Of a DNA stretch of 64,000 bases, positions 63,625 through 64,000 are shown piece after piece. The stretch's first letter is position 1; every line of letters starts with the position of its first letter. The stretch spans positions 930,001 to 994,000 of the forward strand of contig NW_020167522.1 of the NCBI RefSeq assembly GCF_001641265.1. The letters run 5' to 3'. Both the position numbers and the translations under genes were made by a program. Below the pieces are notes generated by a model that was not told where the DNA came from, ran no database searches, and saw nothing but the letters and a program-made list of their open reading frames with translations. This DNA is from Pseudogymnoascus destructans. Taxonomy: Eukaryota; Ascomycota; Leotiomycetes; Thelebolales; Thelebolaceae.

Positions 63625-64000
63625 ATGAGCACGGGTGCAACCCTGGGCCGTCCACCAAACAGGCCGTTGTCTATGTATGGCGCCGGGCAAACTCCTCAAG
63701 GGGGGGGTTCGGATGCGAATGGCCATGGCGCAGCTGGCGACAATGGAAAGAAGTTACCTGCGCGAGTTTTCCAACACATCGATGACCTTCTAAAGGCGAA
63801 GCCCGAAGTCAATGTACACGCCCCAATACGACGACTTGTCCTCGATGTCGAATCATACTCTAAACAAGCCGATACTCACATCGACTTTCGCCGACCAGAT
63901 CTGGCCTTGCAGGACTACATAAAGGCCTCGATTATTGCCATCGACATTATACCGAGGCACAAAGAATACCCCGATTTGAAGGCAGACCGTGGCGAGCTCC
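63625..64000 (+). CDS. Ubiquitin C-terminal hydrolase, Doa4/Ubp4-like (3' partial)
   Basis: The frame starts at 63625 (MSTGATLGRPPNRPLSMYG) and runs off the right edge. After a Gly-rich start, residues from about 50 (ARVFQHIDDLLKAKPE, VLDVESYSKQADTHIDFRRP, QDYIKASIIAIDIIPRHKEY) match the USP8-type dimerisation/MIT-like N-terminal domain found in fungal Doa4-type deubiquitinases. The catalytic domain would lie outside the window. Doa4 removes ubiquitin from cargo at the ESCRT-III step of endosomal sorting. The same N-terminal domain occurs in AMSH-type proteins, so the assignment is provisional. Confidence 0.6.
   Translation, partial: MSTGATLGRPPNRPLSMYGAGQTPQGGGSDANGHGAAGDNGKKLPARVFQHIDDLLKAKPEVNVHAPIRRLVLDVESYSKQADTHIDFRRPDLALQDYIKASIIAIDIIPRHKEYPDLKADRGEL

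Overview
The window comes from a filamentous ascomycete, most likely a Eurotiomycete (Eurotiales or Onygenales). Genes carry short 45-70 nt introns with GTAAGT-like donors and CTAAC branch points. The set includes a fatty-acid diol synthase (Ppo), fungal ceramide glucosyltransferase, SPX-EXS protein, Dma-type FHA-RING ligase, MARVEL protein and VPS16. No tRNA, rRNA, CRISPR array or prokaryotic operon was seen.

Layout. (1) 1-22.8 kb is a conserved gene-dense arm: a WG-repeat protein (5' end off the window), Ste23-like insulinase, a gap with two large microsatellites, Mpp6-like exosome cofactor, complex I subunit NDUFS6, ceramide glucosyltransferase, tRNA endonuclease subunit Sen2, Ppo oxygenase and a Syg1/XPR1-like protein. 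(2) About 23-55.7 kb is a 33 kb transposon-rich island. (3) 56.2-64 kb returns to conserved genes: Dma-type ligase, MARVEL protein, VPS16 and the 5' end of a Doa4-like deubiquitinase.

The island is nested. A rhamnogalacturonan acetylesterase pseudogene is split by a 2.8 kb hAT element (8-bp TSD) and by a 495-bp TRIM (5-bp TSD). Four pogo/Fot1 elements of two subfamilies follow. An older mutator-like (MULE) gene is cut by a solo LTR (TSD TCGAG), which is itself cut by a complete Ty3/gypsy chromodomain retrotransposon with LTRs I read as identical (TSD ATATC). A further TRIM solo LTR sits in a broken acidic-tail gene.

Two things stand out inside the island. The first is a divergent pair at 36.3-38.3 kb: a spliced histone H3 variant with an H3-type tail start but Arg at K9 and Thr at K14, opposite an unrecognised gene with a strongly acidic middle. 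Most introns of the pair share a TTACCAGA-type repeat. The second is a spliced, GC-rich gene carried antisense inside the gypsy element, between pol and the 3' LTR. It encodes a cysteine-rich protein with a basic nuclear-localisation-like stretch and still has both introns.

Conserved genes were assembled by joining exons whose splice sites restore frame and family motifs. Exon limits are inferences from sequence, not transcript evidence.
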